From positions 212,679 through 276,678 of the forward strand of contig JACVZY010000071.1 of the NCBI GenBank assembly GCA_014654705.1: DNA of 64,000 bases, in the 5' to 3' direction. Below are positions 18,858 through 26,963 of this stretch, piece by piece (the stretch's first letter is position 1; every line of letters begins with the position of its first letter). Both the position numbers and the translations under genes were made by a program. The notes under the pieces are model-generated. The model searched no databases. It had not been told where the DNA came from and worked only from the letters and a program-made list of their open reading frames with translations. Origin of the DNA: Ignavibacteria bacterium. GTDB taxonomy: Bacteria > Bacteroidota > Ignavibacteria > Kapaibacteriales > UBA4661.

Positions 18858-20132
18858 ATGAAAATCATTCTTATTTTACTCATCGTAAGCATCTGTATAA
18901 CTGGGGCTTGCAGCAAAACGGATACTGCCCACAAAACAGAAAACACCCAAGCAGCAAGCAATCCAAAGTATTTCTGCCCAATGCACCCGCAGGTAATATC
19001 CGATAAACCGAGTATCTGTCCAATTTGTCAGATGGATTTGGTACTACCGGGCGATGAGCATGAGATGGAATCAATGACCGATTCAAGTGCGCTGCTTACG
19101 CTTAGTACACGGCAGCAAGTTCTGGCGAATGTGCGCACAACGGAGGTAAAAAAAGAGCAAATGACACAGACACTGCGATTGGCGGGAACATTTGTTCCTG
19201 CCGAGTTCACACAGCGCACTATTACCGCACGAGTAAGCGGTCGTGTGGAACGCCTTTTTGTGCGGCAGTCAGGCGAACGCATTCGAGAAGGGCAGCCACT
19301 ATACGAGGTGTACAGCCCTGCGCTCTTGCAAGCACAGACCGATTATTTGCTCACACTCAAAAGCGTGGCGCAGTCCGTCTTGCAAGAAGCGCAGCCGGAC
19401 GGTGTTCCATCATCGCACACTCCGAAACCGGAACGAATGCGCGGCATTGCCGCTAAAGCACGTGAACGCTTGCTCTTGCTCGGTATGACAAATGCTCAGA
19501 TTGATGCCATTACTCAATCCGGCGAACCACAAACCCGCATTAGTATTCAATCGCCGTTTTCGGGCACAGTGACACAGAAAAATATTGTGGAAGGCGCAAG
19601 CCTTCAGGAAGGAGCAATTCTTTTCGACCTTGCGGATTTCTCGACGGTGTGGAATCTTGCGGAAGTTTTCGAGAACGATATCAGCGCATTGCGCATCGGG
19701 CAGCGAGTTACGATGAGCATTGCAGCCTACCCCGGCGAAATATTCCCTGGAAAAATCAGCTTTATTTCACCCATACTGAACGCCACGACTCGCACGGTGA
19801 GTGTTCGCATAGAAACCCCGAACCCGCACGGGAAGCTGCGTCCGGGTATGTTCAGCACAACGGAATTGACGCGAGAAATCCCTTCAGCAATCACCGTGCC
19901 GGAGGAGAGTGTGATTCTAAGCGGTCGGCAGGCTGTCGTCTGGGTGCAGGAGAGCAGTGATGATGGTCAGGGGAAGGGAATTTTCCGCGCACAATCCGTT
20001 ACGCTTGGCGTGAGAAGCGGCGGCAAATATCAGGTTCTATCGGGGTTGCACGCAGGCGACATTGTTGCTGCCAGTGGCGGCTTTCTGCTAGACTCGGAGC
20101 GCCGATTGCGCGGCGGAACGGTGGTGCAGTAG
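18858..20132 (+). CDS. RND efflux periplasmic adaptor lipoprotein with heavy-metal-binding domain (CusB-like)
   Basis: 424 residues from the ATG at 18858, which gives a lipoprotein signal ending CITGACSK (lipobox Cys about 18). A small heavy-metal-binding domain follows (YFCPMHPQV ... CPICQMDL), as found in copper/silver adaptors. Then come the membrane-fusion-protein barrel-sandwich and beta-barrel (RVERLFVRQSGERIREGQPLYE, IQSPFSGTVTQKNIVEG, TVWNLAEVFENDIS) and the C-terminal domain ending in RRLRGG. The adaptor links an inner-membrane pump to TolC and may hand over metal. An upstream TTG (18801) overlaps the TolC gene and gives a worse signal peptide. No CusA-type pump gene follows; the next gene is on the opposite strand. 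Confidence 0.9.
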   Translation: MKIILILLIVSICITGACSKTDTAHKTENTQAASNPKYFCPMHPQVISDKPSICPICQMDLVLPGDEHEMESMTDSSALLTLSTRQQVLANVRTTEVKKEQMTQTLRLAGTFVPAEFTQRTITARVSGRVERLFVRQSGERIREGQPLYEVYSPALLQAQTDYLLTLKSVAQSVLQEAQPDGVPSSHTPKPERMRGIAAKARERLLLLGMTNAQIDAITQSGEPQTRISIQSPFSGTVTQKNIVEGASLQEGAILFDLADFSTVWNLAEVFENDISALRIGQRVTMSIAAYPGEIFPGKISFISPILNATTRTVSVRIETPNPHGKLRPGMFSTTELTREIPSAITVPEESVILSGRQAVVWVQESSDDGQGKGIFRAQSVTLGVRSGGKYQVLSGLHAGDIVAASGGFLLDSERRLRGGTVVQ

Positions 20133-20160
20133 CATAACAATTTCCGATGGAATTTGCTTG

Positions 20161-21579
20161 TTAGCGTAAAACAGCAAACTGCCGCGAGTAATACGAAGCT
20201 AACCCACTGGCTTGATTCAGCACTTTCATTCGCAGGATATACGTTCCATTTGCAAAGTTTCTGGTGCTGAATGTCAGTTCGTGTGTGCCGGAGGCGTATA
20301 TCTGTTCCGATGAAGTATTCATCCGCCGACCTAAAATATCAACGATTTCCGCACTCACAGTGCTGATATACGCCAAATCTGCCTGTACAGCAATTTCGGT
20401 AGTCGATGGGTTAGGATAAATAGGGGATAAAATTGAACTGTTGTACTTGTTCTGTTCAAATGCAACAGAAGTTGGAGTAAAGTTTTTATAGCGACGGAAA
20501 GACAGTTCTGTACATAGATTAGTTTCAAATCTAGGGATGAATGATATATTGGTTTCCTTAAAACCCAAACTATCAAGTTTAGATGTTATGCTGGCGGCAG
20601 AAATATATAGCACAGACGGTATAGCCTGAATACCATCCCTCCTAACAACATACTTTGTACCATCCTGAAACCAAGCAGAGTTGATAGAGATATTAGCATT
20701 TACAACCAGTGCTACTAATGAATCTGCTTGAATAGTGTTGATTGTACTACTAACTGCGTATGCGTAATTTGCCCTAGCCTGTCGTGCATCTATTGGAGTA
20801 ATATTGTCAGCAAGAAAAGGATAGTGTTGCTTCAAAGTCCATTCCGAAGCAACCAGCGAAAAAGGAGAATTACCTTGCGCATTTTTTGCTCGCGCACGAT
20901 AGAAATAGCGAGTATTGGGTTGTAAGCCTTTTATTGCTGCTAAAGTGCTTGGTGTATTGGTGGTTATGATAGCGGACTGAAACGTGCTGTCGGGAGAAAC
21001 TTGCACCTCATACTCTGTCGGGAATCCCGGAGAAGGAAGCCAGTTGAGAGTAAATGAATTATGAGCAATATTCGTTGATAAAAGCGGTCTCGGTGCAAGA
21101 GGGAGAGACCGAGCTAGCGTTTGTATGAGTATTGGTGACGTGAATGTGAAAAAAAAAACTCTCCTGTCAGATGAGTCAAGCGGATTAAGAGGATCAAATA
21201 CAACTGGTTGTTTATTCAATACTTGTACTCGGAAAAAGAATTTTGTATTGGGCAAAATCCCCTCAATGAGAACAGAGATAGTATCTCGTTTGATTAAACA
21301 AGCATCACTTGGATTCTTTTCCCAGAGTTGATAAGCAACTACCTTTGTAAAGTTGCTATCGGTAGCTAGCTCCCAGTAGAAATACTCGAAAAGGAAAATT
21401 GTTCTTCCATCAGAAATTAGGGGCGGAAAGGTATTAACAATCGGAATAAGAACTGATGTGGAAGTGGTCGCAACAGGCTGTAAAATAATAGGCGTGCTGG
21501 CATACGGTTTAAGTTGTCCGAATAGCCCTGTGGGCAAGATGATAACGAGCAGGGAAATAAAAATGAGAGTTTTTATCAT
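20161..21579 (-). CDS. T9SS-secreted protein with fibronectin type III-like domains
   Basis: 472 residues. The signal peptide is LIFISLLVIILPTGLFGQ. Two fibronectin-III-like repeats follow (LPNTKFFFRVQVLN and LQPNTRYFYRARAKNAQG show the conserved Tyr-Arg-Ala strand). An uncharacterised region comes next, and a type A T9SS sorting domain ends the protein (LSPIYPNPSTTEI ... FANGTYILRMKV). It should be exported to the surface or medium. Its start lies 8 bp after the stop of the OmpA-family gene, so the two are almost certainly one operon. Base composition is noticeably more A+T-rich than in its neighbours. No enzymatic motif is visible. Confidence 0.87.
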   Translation of the reverse strand: MIKTLIFISLLVIILPTGLFGQLKPYASTPIILQPVATTSTSVLIPIVNTFPPLISDGRTIFLFEYFYWELATDSNFTKVVAYQLWEKNPSDACLIKRDTISVLIEGILPNTKFFFRVQVLNKQPVVFDPLNPLDSSDRRVFFFTFTSPILIQTLARSLPLAPRPLLSTNIAHNSFTLNWLPSPGFPTEYEVQVSPDSTFQSAIITTNTPSTLAAIKGLQPNTRYFYRARAKNAQGNSPFSLVASEWTLKQHYPFLADNITPIDARQARANYAYAVSSTINTIQADSLVALVVNANISINSAWFQDGTKYVVRRDGIQAIPSVLYISAASITSKLDSLGFKETNISFIPRFETNLCTELSFRRYKNFTPTSVAFEQNKYNSSILSPIYPNPSTTEIAVQADLAYISTVSAEIVDILGRRMNTSSEQIYASGTHELTFSTRNFANGTYILRMKVLNQASGLASYYSRQFAVLR

Positions 21580-21587
21580 ATATCCTC

Positions 21588-23699
21588 CTATTGCTTTGCA
21601 GATTGCGGTGTACGGTATTCAAATTTGAAACTCTGAGCATAAATGCGCTCTTCGGGAGTTGCCTGCGCCGAGAGCGTCTGTTTTGCCTGCTGCAACTGGA
21701 CAGATAGCGCCATCGTGCTGCGCACTGCATCCTGCAAAGACTGTTCTTGTGCAGCACTCAAGTTCGTTTGGGACGTAATCGTGAGTGCGGCATCAGCTTT
21801 GGAAGCGGCTTTGAGAGCCGTAAGTGCCTCCATATTCAGCACCGACTTGCCATTCTCACCGAAAAGCCAGCGATAATAAACCTCAATCATTGTATCAGTT
21901 TTGGCAGAACGGCGCTTCTTCTCAATAGTGAGATAGTCAACGGGAACCAGCGCCAGCGAGGACTCAGCAACGCGGTTTGTAATATCAGTTACTTCCAAGC
22001 GAGCTACAACATTTTCGGGTGAACTTGGTATGGATGCTGGGTTCTCCGCGATATTCCATCGATACTCGGTGAGATTTGAGCGTGTGCCGTTGTCCAGTTT
22101 GAGCGTCCGCACCTCCCTTTCATCCACTTGCGTCAGTTCAATTGTCCATTGCTTGACGCCCACGCCCGCCGCAATATCTAGCCCAAACGAAATAGCGGAG
22201 GGAGTAACGGTGCGCTGCACAGCATTTGATTCCACATCGCGCAGAATATCTGGGTCTGTGGAGCGAAGTTCAACGCGGCGAATACTTGTCGTATCGGCAA
22301 GCACATTCTGTTCTAAGCCAAGTGTAACGATTATCCGTGAGGGAGCAATCTTCCACACATCCACAAGATACTCCAAGACTGCATTGGCTCGGCGTTCCGC
22401 GAGTGTGCGGTTGTTCATTTCCTCACCTATGCCCGACGTATAACCTATGAGCGTCAGCCGTGCGTCGGGTTTGTCCGAAAGTCGCTTGCCGACAATGTTC
22501 AAAATGTTGCGGTACATCTCCACAAGGCGCACATTTGCAACATTGTCAACATTAAAACTCATGCGGTCTGCCGAACGTAACCGTCTGTACCGCGCCGGAA
22601 TAACAGAAGAATTATGCTCAAAAAAGACAGACGCAAGAAGTGGACGATGCTCCACTGCTGCAAATTCTTCGATACGCAAGGTAGGATTGAGTTCTTCTTT
22701 TCCATTGTCACCGATGCTGCTTACTTTCGTAATTTCCGCCGAGAGTGCACGGGCGCTGCGTGTGCGCTCCAGTTCAAGCTGCTGCTTCTGAAGACTGACC
22801 ACGCTGTCTTTCTGCCGCCGCTCACTCTCAATGTTATCCATTTCATCTTGCGTTACGGTTGTCAGCAATGTACCGAAGGAAGGAAAGAGGACTTGATAGC
22901 CCAGAGACAGCGACAGCGCTCCGCTTTGATGCCAATTGAAGGAAAGTAACATTGAGCTGCTTGCCAAGAACGGTACAGGCAGGAGATACTGCCACCATTC
23001 CGGCGCAGGGCGCACAACCTTTGCACCAATGGAAAATCCATAAAATAAGCCCCCGGCTTCTGTTTGTGCCAATGTTTCTACTCGTAAACCGTTCGGCGCA
23101 GTTGTATCCCATCCCACACTTGCTTTATAGCCTGATGTCATAATATGCGGCACCAGCATCAGCGTCCATTCTTTATCAAGGTCGTAGCTCATCGGCAGAG
23201 CAACGTCAATAATGGTAAGGTTTGAGCGAATAAGGCGATTAGAGCGAACTGAATCGGATAGTGAAGGACGAATTTCCGCGACAGAATAGCCGATGGTAGG
23301 CTGCAGAGCAATTTGAAATGGTGACGAATAAGGCATAAACCCCCATTTTCCAAAAAAACTGAAGGATGGTCCCCCCAAAGTACCGCTCAGTTCCAATCCC
23401 AAATCCACTTCTTTTGCCACACCAAAACTTCCACTGAGAGTAAGCAACCCAAACGATGGATCCTGAGGCGTTGGCGCGAGAGGCGGATTTTTTTCTAAAC
23501 CAATTGGATCCACAGAATAGCCAATACCAAGAAACGACCATCCCGCGCCAATAAGAAACTTCCCCTGTCGAAGCGGACGACCATCTTGAAAACGTTCTGC
23601 TCGGTATGTCTGTGCTTGAAGGAAGACACAGGGAAGCAGGATATAGATGCAGGCAAGCACAGACAAGATGCGAAAATTGAAATAGTAATTTGAGCGCAT
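21588..23699 (-). CDS. OmpA-family outer-membrane protein
   Basis: 703 residues from the ATG at 23699, which gives a clean signal peptide (VLACIYILLPCVFLQAQ). An upstream extension of the frame is rejected. The N-terminal half reads as a beta-barrel (GAGWSFLGIGYS, GLELSGTLG, alternating aromatics). A coiled stretch follows (QKDSVVSLQKQQLELERTR). An OmpA C-terminal peptidoglycan-binding domain lies near 350-470 (LTLIGYTSGIGEEMNNRTLA and ERRANAVLEYLV), then an Ig-like tail. The peptidoglycan-binding core keeps the LAxxRAxAV helix. It probably anchors the outer membrane to the wall and may act as a partner of the T9SS cargo encoded 8 bp downstream. Confidence 0.85.
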   Translation of the reverse strand: MRSNYYFNFRILSVLACIYILLPCVFLQAQTYRAERFQDGRPLRQGKFLIGAGWSFLGIGYSVDPIGLEKNPPLAPTPQDPSFGLLTLSGSFGVAKEVDLGLELSGTLGGPSFSFFGKWGFMPYSSPFQIALQPTIGYSVAEIRPSLSDSVRSNRLIRSNLTIIDVALPMSYDLDKEWTLMLVPHIMTSGYKASVGWDTTAPNGLRVETLAQTEAGGLFYGFSIGAKVVRPAPEWWQYLLPVPFLASSSMLLSFNWHQSGALSLSLGYQVLFPSFGTLLTTVTQDEMDNIESERRQKDSVVSLQKQQLELERTRSARALSAEITKVSSIGDNGKEELNPTLRIEEFAAVEHRPLLASVFFEHNSSVIPARYRRLRSADRMSFNVDNVANVRLVEMYRNILNIVGKRLSDKPDARLTLIGYTSGIGEEMNNRTLAERRANAVLEYLVDVWKIAPSRIIVTLGLEQNVLADTTSIRRVELRSTDPDILRDVESNAVQRTVTPSAISFGLDIAAGVGVKQWTIELTQVDEREVRTLKLDNGTRSNLTEYRWNIAENPASIPSSPENVVARLEVTDITNRVAESSLALVPVDYLTIEKKRRSAKTDTMIEVYYRWLFGENGKSVLNMEALTALKAASKADAALTITSQTNLSAAQEQSLQDAVRSTMALSVQLQQAKQTLSAQATPEERIYAQSFKFEYRTPQSAKQ

Positions 23700-23726
23700 A
23701 ATGACGTTAGAAATTAAGGTGATTGG

Positions 23727-23734
23727 CAAAAATA
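23727..23734 (-). promoter_or_regulatory. Possible -7 element TATTTTTG for the OmpA/T9SS-cargo operon
   Basis: On the minus strand this reads TATTTTTG, matching TAnnTTTG, and lies 28 bp upstream of the OmpA-family ATG. No good -33 element is present, so this is tentative. Confidence 0.3.
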
Positions 23735-23859
23735 AAATTGAGTAAAACACGAAACGAAACTTTTTGAATAGCAGCACGTTTAGATAAAAGTGTACAAACA
23801 CAAGATACTTTTTAACTAACTCTGTCATTCCTTCTTCACTTTTTACGCAATACTGCTCT

Positions 23860-24033
23860 ATGGAACTCTTCAAGAAAATAGCATTAGTTGTTGGTGCATT
23901 TGTCATAGCAGGCTTTATTTTGCGCATTATTTTTGGCATTATTGGCGCAATATTTTCCATTAAAGGTTTGATTTTAATAGCTGCTATCGGTATTCCGATT
24001 TACCTGATTGCCGAAAAGAAATTTTTACGGTAA
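23860..24033 (+). CDS. Small 57-residue hydrophobic membrane protein
   Basis: The ATG at 23860 and TAA at 24031-24033 give 57 residues: MELFKKIALVVG at the N-terminus, a glycine-containing hydrophobic hairpin (two helices around GIIGAIFSIKG), and a basic end AEKKFLR. The pattern of hydrophobic codons interrupted only by a charged centre and a lysine-rich C-terminus is not random-looking. Topology would be two short transmembrane helices with both ends cytosolic. I do not recognise a family. It stands alone on the plus strand between the OmpA-family gene and coaE, both minus strand. Confidence 0.6.
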   Translation: MELFKKIALVVGAFVIAGFILRIIFGIIGAIFSIKGLILIAAIGIPIYLIAEKKFLR

Positions 24034-24093
24034 CTCTCGACCTTAGTTGCACCACCACAAGCACAAAGATTGAAAAAATGCCTCGCAATATTT

Positions 24094-24774
24094 TCATGCG
24101 CCGGGTAGCACTCTCTCATTTATTGTTCCATATTCCAGCGCAGTAAGAAACCGTTTCGTTTCCTCCTCAATATCTGAGCGCGAGCCGTGATTATGAAGAA
24201 CATATCCGGCTCGTGCTTTTTTTTCGTCTGCAGAAATCTGTGCCTGAATACGTCGCCGCGCTTCCTCTTGCGAAATCCCTCGCCCCTCGGCAAGCCTCAT
24301 AATACGGACATCTTCAGGCGTATCCACAACCAGCACAAGGTCGTAGAATTTATCGGCTCCAGTCTCAAAAATCAGGGCGCTTTCGTTAAAAACAAACTTG
24401 TCACCCGCATCAAATCGTTCTTTCACCTGCCGCGCCACTTCTTGCCAGACAAAAGGATGCACAATACTGTTTACCTGCACAAGATTCTGTGCGTGTTCAT
24501 CACTAGTGCCGAATACCAATGCCGCCATTTTCATGCGGTCAAGCGTACCGTCCGGCAAGTACATTTCCCCGAATGCAGCACTGATGGCGGCTCTAACTTC
24601 GGGATGACCGTTGGTGAGGTCGCGTGCAATGTCGTCTGCGCTTAAGACGGTGTAGCCCGCCTCGCGGATAAGAGCGGCGACGGTGCTTTTTCCGCTACCG
24701 ATACCGCCGGTGATGCCCACAAAAACTTGGTTTGGTGAGGATTTGATGCCCGAAAAATATTGTTCCATGCTCAT
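24094..24774 (-). CDS. coaE: Dephospho-CoA kinase
   Basis: Last step of coenzyme A synthesis: ATP-dependent phosphorylation of the 3'-hydroxyl of dephospho-CoA in the cytosol. The P-loop ITGGIGSGKST is at residues about 21-31. SADDIARDLT, LDRMKMAALVF, the VNSIVHPFV substrate segment, the ESALIFETG motif and the lid residues RIQAQISADEKKARAGYVLHN follow in the family order. The 226-residue length is slightly above average. The start at 24774 (MSMEQYF) includes a short extra N-terminus; a second ATG six bases on would also serve. It is a single gene, divergent from tetR. Confidence 0.95.
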   Translation of the reverse strand: MSMEQYFSGIKSSPNQVFVGITGGIGSGKSTVAALIREAGYTVLSADDIARDLTNGHPEVRAAISAAFGEMYLPDGTLDRMKMAALVFGTSDEHAQNLVQVNSIVHPFVWQEVARQVKERFDAGDKFVFNESALIFETGADKFYDLVLVVDTPEDVRIMRLAEGRGISQEEARRRIQAQISADEKKARAGYVLHNHGSRSDIEEETKRFLTALEYGTINERVLPGA

Positions 24775-24936
24775 ATCTTTTGCCTACAATAAATGTTTCA
24801 CAAAACGATGTTTTTACTGTGTTAAAGTAAAGAAACTGCTTGAATCACGTCTCCATTTCCGAAGGTGTTGACAAATTAGCCTCCCTGATTAACACAAGAA
24901 TATCCGCATTCTCTCAACGTTCAGTATTGTTTGACA

Positions 24937-24990
24937 TTCGCGAAAGTTTTTTACGAAGTTCTTTGGTTGACACGAAAAACTTTTGCGAAT
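24937..24990. repeat. 16-bp inverted repeat upstream of coaE
   Basis: Arms 24937-24952 (ATTCGCGAAAGTTTTT) and 24975-24990 (AAAAACTTTTGCGAAT) pair at 15 of 16 positions across a 22-bp loop. Just beyond it is a minus-strand TATGTTTG, so the hairpin would form the 5' end of a transcript running toward coaE. It may be a structured leader or a protein-binding site. Confidence 0.5.
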
Positions 24991-25086
24991 ACAAACATAC
25001 AATATCTGCCCTATACAATGAGGGCAAAAATACTCCTCGCCCTAACAATCTAGCGTAATTGGTAATAGTCTTCTTTTTGCACAAAA

Positions 25087-25110
25087 AAATATTTGATAAT
25101 GCAAATATTT
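25087..25110. promoter_or_regulatory. TetR operator candidate: perfect 9-bp inverted repeat
   Basis: AAATATTTG (25087-25095), spacer ATAATG, CAAATATTT (25102-25110). It overlaps the -33 element and spacer of the predicted tetR promoter and ends 42 bp before the ATG, the usual position for TetR autorepression. Confidence 0.65.
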
Positions 25111-25122
25111 ACGATTATCTTG
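25092..25122 (+). promoter_or_regulatory. Promoter TTTG-N20-TATCTTG for the tetR/ior operon
   Basis: The -33 element TTTG is at 25092-25095 and TATCTTG at 25116-25122, one T short of the TAnnTTTG consensus, with a 20-bp spacer. The start site would be near 25128, giving a leader of about 25 nt. Confidence 0.5.
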
Positions 25123-25152
25123 TAGAGTGATTAGTCAATCAACAACACAGTG

Positions 25153-25710
25153 ATGGATAAACGACAACAAATTTTCGACAGCGCTCTCAAGCTCTTTGTG
25201 GAATGCGGCTTCCACGGCACACCGACAAGTAGAATTGCCAAAGAAGCCGGTATTTCTAATGGTACGCTGTTTCATTACTTTGGTACAAAAGAAGACTTGA
25301 TAAAAGAGCTGTACATTGCTGTCAAGGAAGAGCTGAACAAGCATATACGCTCAAAAATGAAAATGGGCGATACGATAGAAAAAAAACTCAAGACCGTATA
25401 TGTGCATTCGATTTATTGGGGTTTGCAGAATCCTGAAAAATTTCATTATATTCAGCAAATGCACTTTTCACCTCACATTACGCAGATACAGAAACAGGTC
25501 TTGCAGGAGCAGATGCGTGATCATGTTGAATTGATTGAGCAGGCAAAAGAACAGCATATCATTAAAAATTTACCGACGGAAATGGTGTTTACATTAGCAA
25601 TGAGCAACATTACGGGCATATACAATTACGCACTATCATTGCCCACAAACCACCGAAAATCTGCGATTGAAATTGGCTACACAATGTTTTGGGACATGAT
25701 AACCGAATAA
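25153..25710 (+). CDS. TetR/AcrR-family transcriptional repressor
   Basis: 185 residues from the ATG at 25153 (a GTG lies immediately before it). The N-terminal helix-turn-helix is canonical: QQIFDSALKLFVECGFHGT, SRIAKEAGISNGTLFHYF, GTKEDLIKELY. The C-terminal ligand-binding and dimerisation helices are variable, as expected. It most likely represses its own operon through the palindrome at 25087-25110 and is relieved by a small hydrophobic or aromatic ligand, judging from the downstream reductase and molybdenum oxidoreductase. It precedes the Rossmann gene by 13 bp. Confidence 0.92.
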   Translation: MDKRQQIFDSALKLFVECGFHGTPTSRIAKEAGISNGTLFHYFGTKEDLIKELYIAVKEELNKHIRSKMKMGDTIEKKLKTVYVHSIYWGLQNPEKFHYIQQMHFSPHITQIQKQVLQEQMRDHVELIEQAKEQHIIKNLPTEMVFTLAMSNITGIYNYALSLPTNHRKSAIEIGYTMFWDMITE

Positions 25711-25723
25711 AATAGAAAGAACT

Positions 25724-26425
25724 ATGAATACAACAGCAATACGCGCCATCATCACGGGCGTAACCGGTATGGTCGGCGAAGGAGTCCTTCACGAATGCTT
25801 GCTGCATCCTGCTGTGGAAGCGGTACTGGTTGTTGGCAGGAAACCGTGCGGCGTGGTTCATCCCAAACTCACGGAAATTGTTCACGGTGATTTGTCCGAT
25901 GTTTCTGCTTTTGCCGAACGCTTGATGGGCTATAATGCTTGCTACTTCTGTGCGGGGGTTTCTTCGCTGGGTCTTAGCGAGGAAGAATACACCCGCATAA
26001 CGCATACACTCACGCTCAGTTTTGCGAAAACAATCGGCGCACTCAACCCGGAAATGACCTTTTGCTATGTTTCCGGTGCCGGCACAGATAGCACCGAACA
26101 AGGTAAAACTATGTGGGCGCGAGTGAAAGGCAGAACAGAGAACGACCTTGCCAAGCTACCCTTCAAGCAGTTTTACGCTTTCCGTCCGGGCTTTATGAAT
26201 CCTACGCCGGGCTTGAAGAATACGCTGGCTCTGTACAAATATCTTGCGTGGCTTTACCCGCTCGCCCAACTCTTCTTTTCCAACTACGTCTCCACCTTGG
26301 GTGAAGTTGGTCAGGCAATGATCAATGTGACCTTACACGGCGCGGAAAAGCACGTTTTGGAAGTGTCGGATATTGTGATATTGGCGAAAAAACAGGAAGC
26401 TCCCGTTCACACTACACCGCACTAG
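25724..26425 (+). CDS. NAD(P)-binding Rossmann-fold epimerase/oxidoreductase
   Basis: 233 residues. An N-terminal dinucleotide-binding motif [12 protein letters not shown] is followed by [30 protein letters not shown] and a [10 protein letters not shown] segment. There is no obvious YxxxK catalytic pair, so it belongs to the atypical or extended SDR group (NmrA/YwnB-like) and may act as a redox sensor or reductase. It is the second gene of the tetR operon, 46 bp ahead of iorA, so a role in the same inducible pathway is inferred. Confidence 0.8.
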   Translation: MNTTAIRAIITGVTGMVGEGVLHECLLHPAVEAVLVVGRKPCGVVHPKLTEIVHGDLSDVSAFAERLMGYNACYFCAGVSSLGLSEEEYTRITHTLTLSFAKTIGALNPEMTFCYVSGAGTDSTEQGKTMWARVKGRTENDLAKLPFKQFYAFRPGFMNPTPGLKNTLALYKYLAWLYPLAQLFFSNYVSTLGEVGQAMINVTLHGAEKHVLEVSDIVILAKKQEAPVHTTPH

Positions 26426-26471
26426 CCATCACGATAACAAATCTTTTTTTGCAGCAAAAACACATACTGCT

Positions 26472-26951
26472 ATGAATATCAATTTTACCATCAACGGCAC
26501 AAAAACTAGTGTGGACGTTGACCCCGCAATGCCATTGCTTTGGGTTGTACGCGATGAATTAGGGCTGAAGGGCACGAAGTACGGCTGCGGGAAAGCCCTC
26601 TGCGGGGCGTGTACACTACACGTGGACGGTGAAGCAACGCGCTCTTGCTCTTATCCCGTGAGCGAAGCCGCAGGGAAAAACATTACAACGCTTGAGGGGT
26701 TATCACCGAGCGAAGAGAAATTGCACCCCATACAGCAAGCATGGATAGACGAGCAAGTGCCGCAGTGCGGCTACTGTCAGCCGGGATTTATGATGGCGGC
26801 GGCAAAACTTATTAAAGACATTCCCAATCCGACCGATGACGACATTACCGCAAATATAAGCAATATCTGCCGATGTGGGACACAGCCACGTATTATCAAG
26901 GCTATCAAACGTGCTGCCGAAATTCAACGAACATCTTCCGCTACCCTCTAA
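26472..26951 (+). CDS. iorA: Isoquinoline 1-oxidoreductase-type (2Fe-2S) subunit
   Basis: 159 residues: the iron-sulfur subunit of a xanthine-oxidase-family molybdenum hydroxylase. The N-terminal plant-type [2Fe-2S] cluster ligands are in [14 protein letters not shown] plus the following SCSYPV cysteine. The C-terminal four-helix [2Fe-2S] domain has [11 protein letters not shown] and [10 protein letters not shown]. It passes electrons from the molybdopterin centre of the large subunit encoded 12 bp downstream. Members oxidise N-heterocycles or aldehydes; the substrate here is unknown. The symbol reflects family similarity, not demonstrated isoquinoline activity. Confidence 0.93.
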   Translation: MNINFTINGTKTSVDVDPAMPLLWVVRDELGLKGTKYGCGKALCGACTLHVDGEATRSCSYPVSEAAGKNITTLEGLSPSEEKLHPIQQAWIDEQVPQCGYCQPGFMMAAAKLIKDIPNPTDDDITANISNICRCGTQPRIIKAIKRAAEIQRTSSATL

Positions 26952-26963
26952 TCTTCACGTATC

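Larger units (their letters stand above)
24775..25152. other. 378-bp divergent intergenic region between coaE and tetR
   Basis: It contains a 16-bp imperfect inverted repeat (24937-24990), a minus-strand TATGTTTG (24992-24999) that could be a -7 element toward coaE, and the tetR operator and promoter (25087-25122). A minus-strand frame from about 24942 is broken by two TGA codons, and no coding sequence is convincing. Confidence 0.5.

Noticed and set aside
24775..24965. Minus-strand frame MSNNTER-stop-ENADILVLIREANL ... before coaE as a broken gene
   Set aside because: Two in-frame TGA codons within about 60 codons and no recognisable family; chance is sufficient.
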